DNA of 64,000 nt from Streptomyces sp. 71268 (GTDB lineage: Bacteria > Actinomycetota > Actinomycetes > Streptomycetales > Streptomycetaceae): positions 1,889,501 through 1,953,500 of the forward strand of contig NZ_CP114200.1 of NCBI RefSeq assembly GCF_029392895.1, written 5' to 3'. Positions 61,936 through 64,000 of the stretch are shown piece by piece. Numbering within the stretch: position 1 is the stretch's first letter; every line of letters starts with the position of its first letter. A model generated the notes under the pieces. It did no database searches. It had not been told where the DNA came from and saw nothing but the letters and a program-made list of their open reading frames with translations. The position numbers and the translations under genes are program-made.

Positions 61936-62201
61936 GGGCACCTCCGGCGGCATCGACCGGCGATGGCAGCGACTGCCGGGGCGATCGGGCCCCAGGCCCC
62001 GAGTGGGCGCCCGTGCCGGTGCTTGATGCTATCGACCCCATCACGCGCCACCGAACCGCTCTCGTCGAGCGTGAACCAGATCACCCATTCGAGCGAGCAG
62101 AATGAGGCGATGTTTCGCCCATGGGTAGCGGCGGGAAGTCTGCGAGGTTGTCCCGACTACGGGGCGACTCGTCCGACACCCCGCCGCTACCGGCCCGGTG
62201 A

Positions 62202-63137
62202 CTAGGCGGCGCCGTCCTCGAGGGCGTCCCGCAGCCACCCGGGCTCCAGGGTCCCCTCGCCCACGATCACGGCGGGCCCCGTCATCTCCACGTTGCCGTC
62301 CGGCAGCTCGGCGATCGTCAGCCGCCCGCCGGGCACGTCCACGGTGTACGTGACAGGGTGGCCGAGCACCGCGGGGTCCAGGCCGTCGCGGCGGGCGGCG
62401 GCCACCATGACGGCGCAGGCACCGGTGCCGCACGACCGGGTCTCCCCCGCGCCCCGCTCGTGCACGCGCATGGCCACGTGGCGCGGGCCGCGCTCCACCA
62501 CGAACTCGACGTTGACGCCGTCCGGGTACACCGAGGCGGGCCGCACGTCCGGCGCGGTGAACAGGTTGCCGGCGTCGGCGAGGTCGCCGACGAACGCGAC
62601 GGCGTGCGGATTGCCCATGTTCACGTTGCGCGCCGGCCAACTCAGCCCGCCCACCGAGACGGTGACCTCCGCGTCCGGCCCGTCCGGCAGCAGGGCCCGC
62701 CCCATCGCCACCGTGATGCCGCCCTCGGCACCCTCCTGACCGCGCGGGTCGGAGGCGGGTGCGGCCTTGGCGATGTGCGCCCGGCGCACGCCCGCGCGGG
62801 TGGCGATGGCCAGGTCCCCCGCGTCGACCAGCCCGGCATGCCGCAGGTAGCGCGCGAAGACCCGCACGCCGTTGCCGCACATCTCGGCGATGCTGCCGTC
62901 CCCGTTGCGGTAGTCCATGAACCACTCGGCGTCGGCGGCCATCGACCGCGCCTCGGGGTGCGCGGCCGACCGTACGACGTGCAGCACCCCGTCGCCCCCG
63001 ATGCCCGCGCGCCGGTCACACAGGCGCGCCACGGCCGCCGCCGACAGCTCCAGCCGGTTGTCCGGGTCGGGGACGATCACGAAGTCGTTCTCGGTCCCGT
63101 GCCCCTTGAGGAACGGAAGCCGCTCTGCGGTACTCAT
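62202..63137 (-). CDS. dapF: Diaminopimelate epimerase
   Basis: The product has 311 residues. The two catalytic cysteines are Cys87 (AEMCGNGVRVFARY) and Cys236 (ETRSCGTGACAV), each in its conserved block, with NVNMGNPHAVAFV between. The enzyme converts LL- to meso-diaminopimelate for lysine and peptidoglycan synthesis. A short acidic/Gly insert (ASDPRGQEGAEGG) is present mid-protein. It is transcribed on its own strand with the RSH gene 266 nt downstream. No ribosome site stronger than average was noted. Confidence 0.96.
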   Translation of the reverse strand: MSTAERLPFLKGHGTENDFVIVPDPDNRLELSAAAVARLCDRRAGIGGDGVLHVVRSAAHPEARSMAADAEWFMDYRNGDGSIAEMCGNGVRVFARYLRHAGLVDAGDLAIATRAGVRRAHIAKAAPASDPRGQEGAEGGITVAMGRALLPDGPDAEVTVSVGGLSWPARNVNMGNPHAVAFVGDLADAGNLFTAPDVRPASVYPDGVNVEFVVERGPRHVAMRVHERGAGETRSCGTGACAVMVAAARRDGLDPAVLGHPVTYTVDVPGGRLTIAELPDGNVEMTGPAVIVGEGTLEPGWLRDALEDGAA

Positions 63138-63486
63138 CCTTCGATCCTACGGCGCCGCCGACGACGGCGCCGGCGACGCGGATGTCCCGGCGAAGCACGG
63201 AGCGGCCACGTAGCGAGCGCGCGGGGCGGCGCCCCGTACCCGGGCACGAGGCGCGGAGCCCGGGGCACGGGGCGCGGAGCACGGAGCGGCGATCTCGCGG
63301 CGGCACGGGGCACGGAGCGCGGAGCGGCGGTGCGCGCGGGGACGGGGAGCGGGGTACGGGGCACGGGGCAGCGGGGCCCCACCCGGCGGCCAAGGGGCAC
63401 GGAGCGGGGGGCGCTCTCGGACCTCACGGTCCTGCGGCGTGGGTCGTACGGGAGGGGAGCGCGGGAGCGAACCGGTGGGGCGGCGG
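63138..63486. repeat. Degenerate GC-rich repeat region between dapF and the membrane-protein gene
   Basis: About 63230-63395 consists of overlapping, diverged copies of GGGGCACGG, GCGCGGAGC and GCACGGAGC words. No coding frame here is credible. The same words occur in the RSH linker 3.4 kb away, including a 17-bp exact match in inverted orientation (63250-63266). Confidence 0.75.
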
Positions 63487-63957
63487 CTAGCGAAGGCGGG
63501 CGACGCGCCAGATGGCCAGCGCGGCGAGGAGGGCGACGATGGCGACGTAGGCGATCACATAGCGCCAGTCGGCCTTGCGGCCCGAGCCACGGGGCGGCAG
63601 GCCGGGCCAGGTGTAGCCGACGCGGCGGGCGGCCATCAGGCCCCAGCCGGCCGCGCAGCAGCTCAGCAGCAGGCCGAGCATGGAGACCACCGCGCCGCCG
63701 TCACCGAACTCGAAGGCGAGCGGGAAGGCGAACATCAGCGAACCGAGGGTGGCGAGCCCGACGATGGGCGCGATCTGCCAGACCCTCAGCCGGCGCGGCG
63801 GGCGCAGGTCGCGGAAGGACTCCGGTTCGCCCAGCGGTGCGTCGTCGCCCTGTGCGTCCGGTCCGTCCGGGGTCAGCGCCTCGGACTCCTCCGACGCGAG
63901 CGGCTCCGCTTCGTCGCGCGGCGGCGTCTCCGCTGTGTCCCGAGGGCTGGCCTCCAT
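63487..63957 (-). CDS. Small integral membrane protein, conserved hypothetical
   Basis: The product has 156 residues from the ATG at 63957, preferred because GGGGAGGG lies upstream; an ATG at 63978 is possible. About 55 acidic, Glu/Asp/Pro-rich cytoplasmic residues are followed by three hydrophobic helices: IAPIVGLATLGSLMFAFPLA, VVSMLGLLLSCCAAGWGLMA and YVIAYVAIVALLAALAIW. The family is not recognised; no catalytic motif is present. The gene lies upstream of dapF across the repeat region and ends the window. Confidence 0.8.
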   Translation of the reverse strand: MEASPRDTAETPPRDEAEPLASEESEALTPDGPDAQGDDAPLGEPESFRDLRPPRRLRVWQIAPIVGLATLGSLMFAFPLAFEFGDGGAVVSMLGLLLSCCAAGWGLMAARRVGYTWPGLPPRGSGRKADWRYVIAYVAIVALLAALAIWRVARLR

Positions 63958-64000
63958 CGCCGTACGCCCTCCCCACATTCGACATCACGGCACGATCGAA

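Overview
The window is a very GC-rich chromosomal segment from a Streptomyces-type actinomycete. Support comes from hrdB, whiH behind a sigma-WhiG-type promoter, the parC/parE pair, the nrdR-nrdJ / lexA divergon, a dre-like DasR site at an HPr gene, a ydaO-type leader before a cell-wall peptidase, and codon use typical of the genus. Gene content and order look like conserved core chromosome. I saw no tRNA, rRNA, CRISPR array, insertion sequence or prophage.

Layout. 0-7.2 kb: the 5' part of a GNAT/acyl-CoA-synthetase fusion (cut by the window start), HPr, an M23 endopeptidase with a c-di-AMP riboswitch, a 50-bp perfect palindrome and a pair of M16 peptidases. 7.4-9.9 kb: topoisomerase IV subunit A (parC). 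10.1-14.0 kb: a COG0523 GTPase translated just behind a citrate synthase, divergent from a citrate-synthase-like protein with an N-terminal helix-turn-helix; an AT-rich island with repeated AATCAAT half-sites lies between them. 14.2-17.8 kb: a sucrase/ferredoxin-like gene right behind an iron box, then a CitA/DpiB-type two-component system. 18.1-24.8 kb: parE, a small zinc-ribbon protein, a trypsin-like protease, hrdB and whiH. 24.9-36.6 kb: a fused ABC transporter, a Nudix/NrtR regulator, a DUF4192 protein, a RecQ helicase with a C-terminal phosphoribosyltransferase domain, two conserved hypotheticals, RNase HII, an ADP-ribosylglycohydrolase and a histidine phosphatase. 36.7-42.1 kb is more accessory: ABC-F protein with a divergent TetR regulator, a DUF4937 protein, arylamine N-acetyltransferase and an unrecognised protein. 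42.3-49.5 kb: nrdJ, nrdR, lexA and a DinG-type helicase. 49.5-54.8 kb: a siderophore operon (NIS synthetase, GNAT acyltransferase, second NIS synthetase). 55.3-64 kb: a V8-like lipoprotein protease, hflX, a RelA/SpoT homologue with a very long low-complexity linker, dapF and a small membrane protein.

How the parts fit. Two DNA-damage or nucleotide-supply controls share one intergenic region (tandem NrdR-type boxes for nrdRJ, a LexA box for lexA). A second, weaker LexA-like box lies in the parE promoter region. Two iron-related loci are visible, but only the sucrase/ferredoxin gene has an iron box. The two citrate synthase proteins with the COG0523 GTPase, plus the citrate-type two-component system nearby, suggest a metabolism-sensing neighbourhood. 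Several genes start 6-8 nt behind a TANNNT box with no Shine-Dalgarno sequence, which suggests leaderless transcripts.

All functions come from reading motifs and from family knowledge; no database search was run. Homopolymer-dependent frames (notably at 32.66 kb) depend on sequence accuracy.
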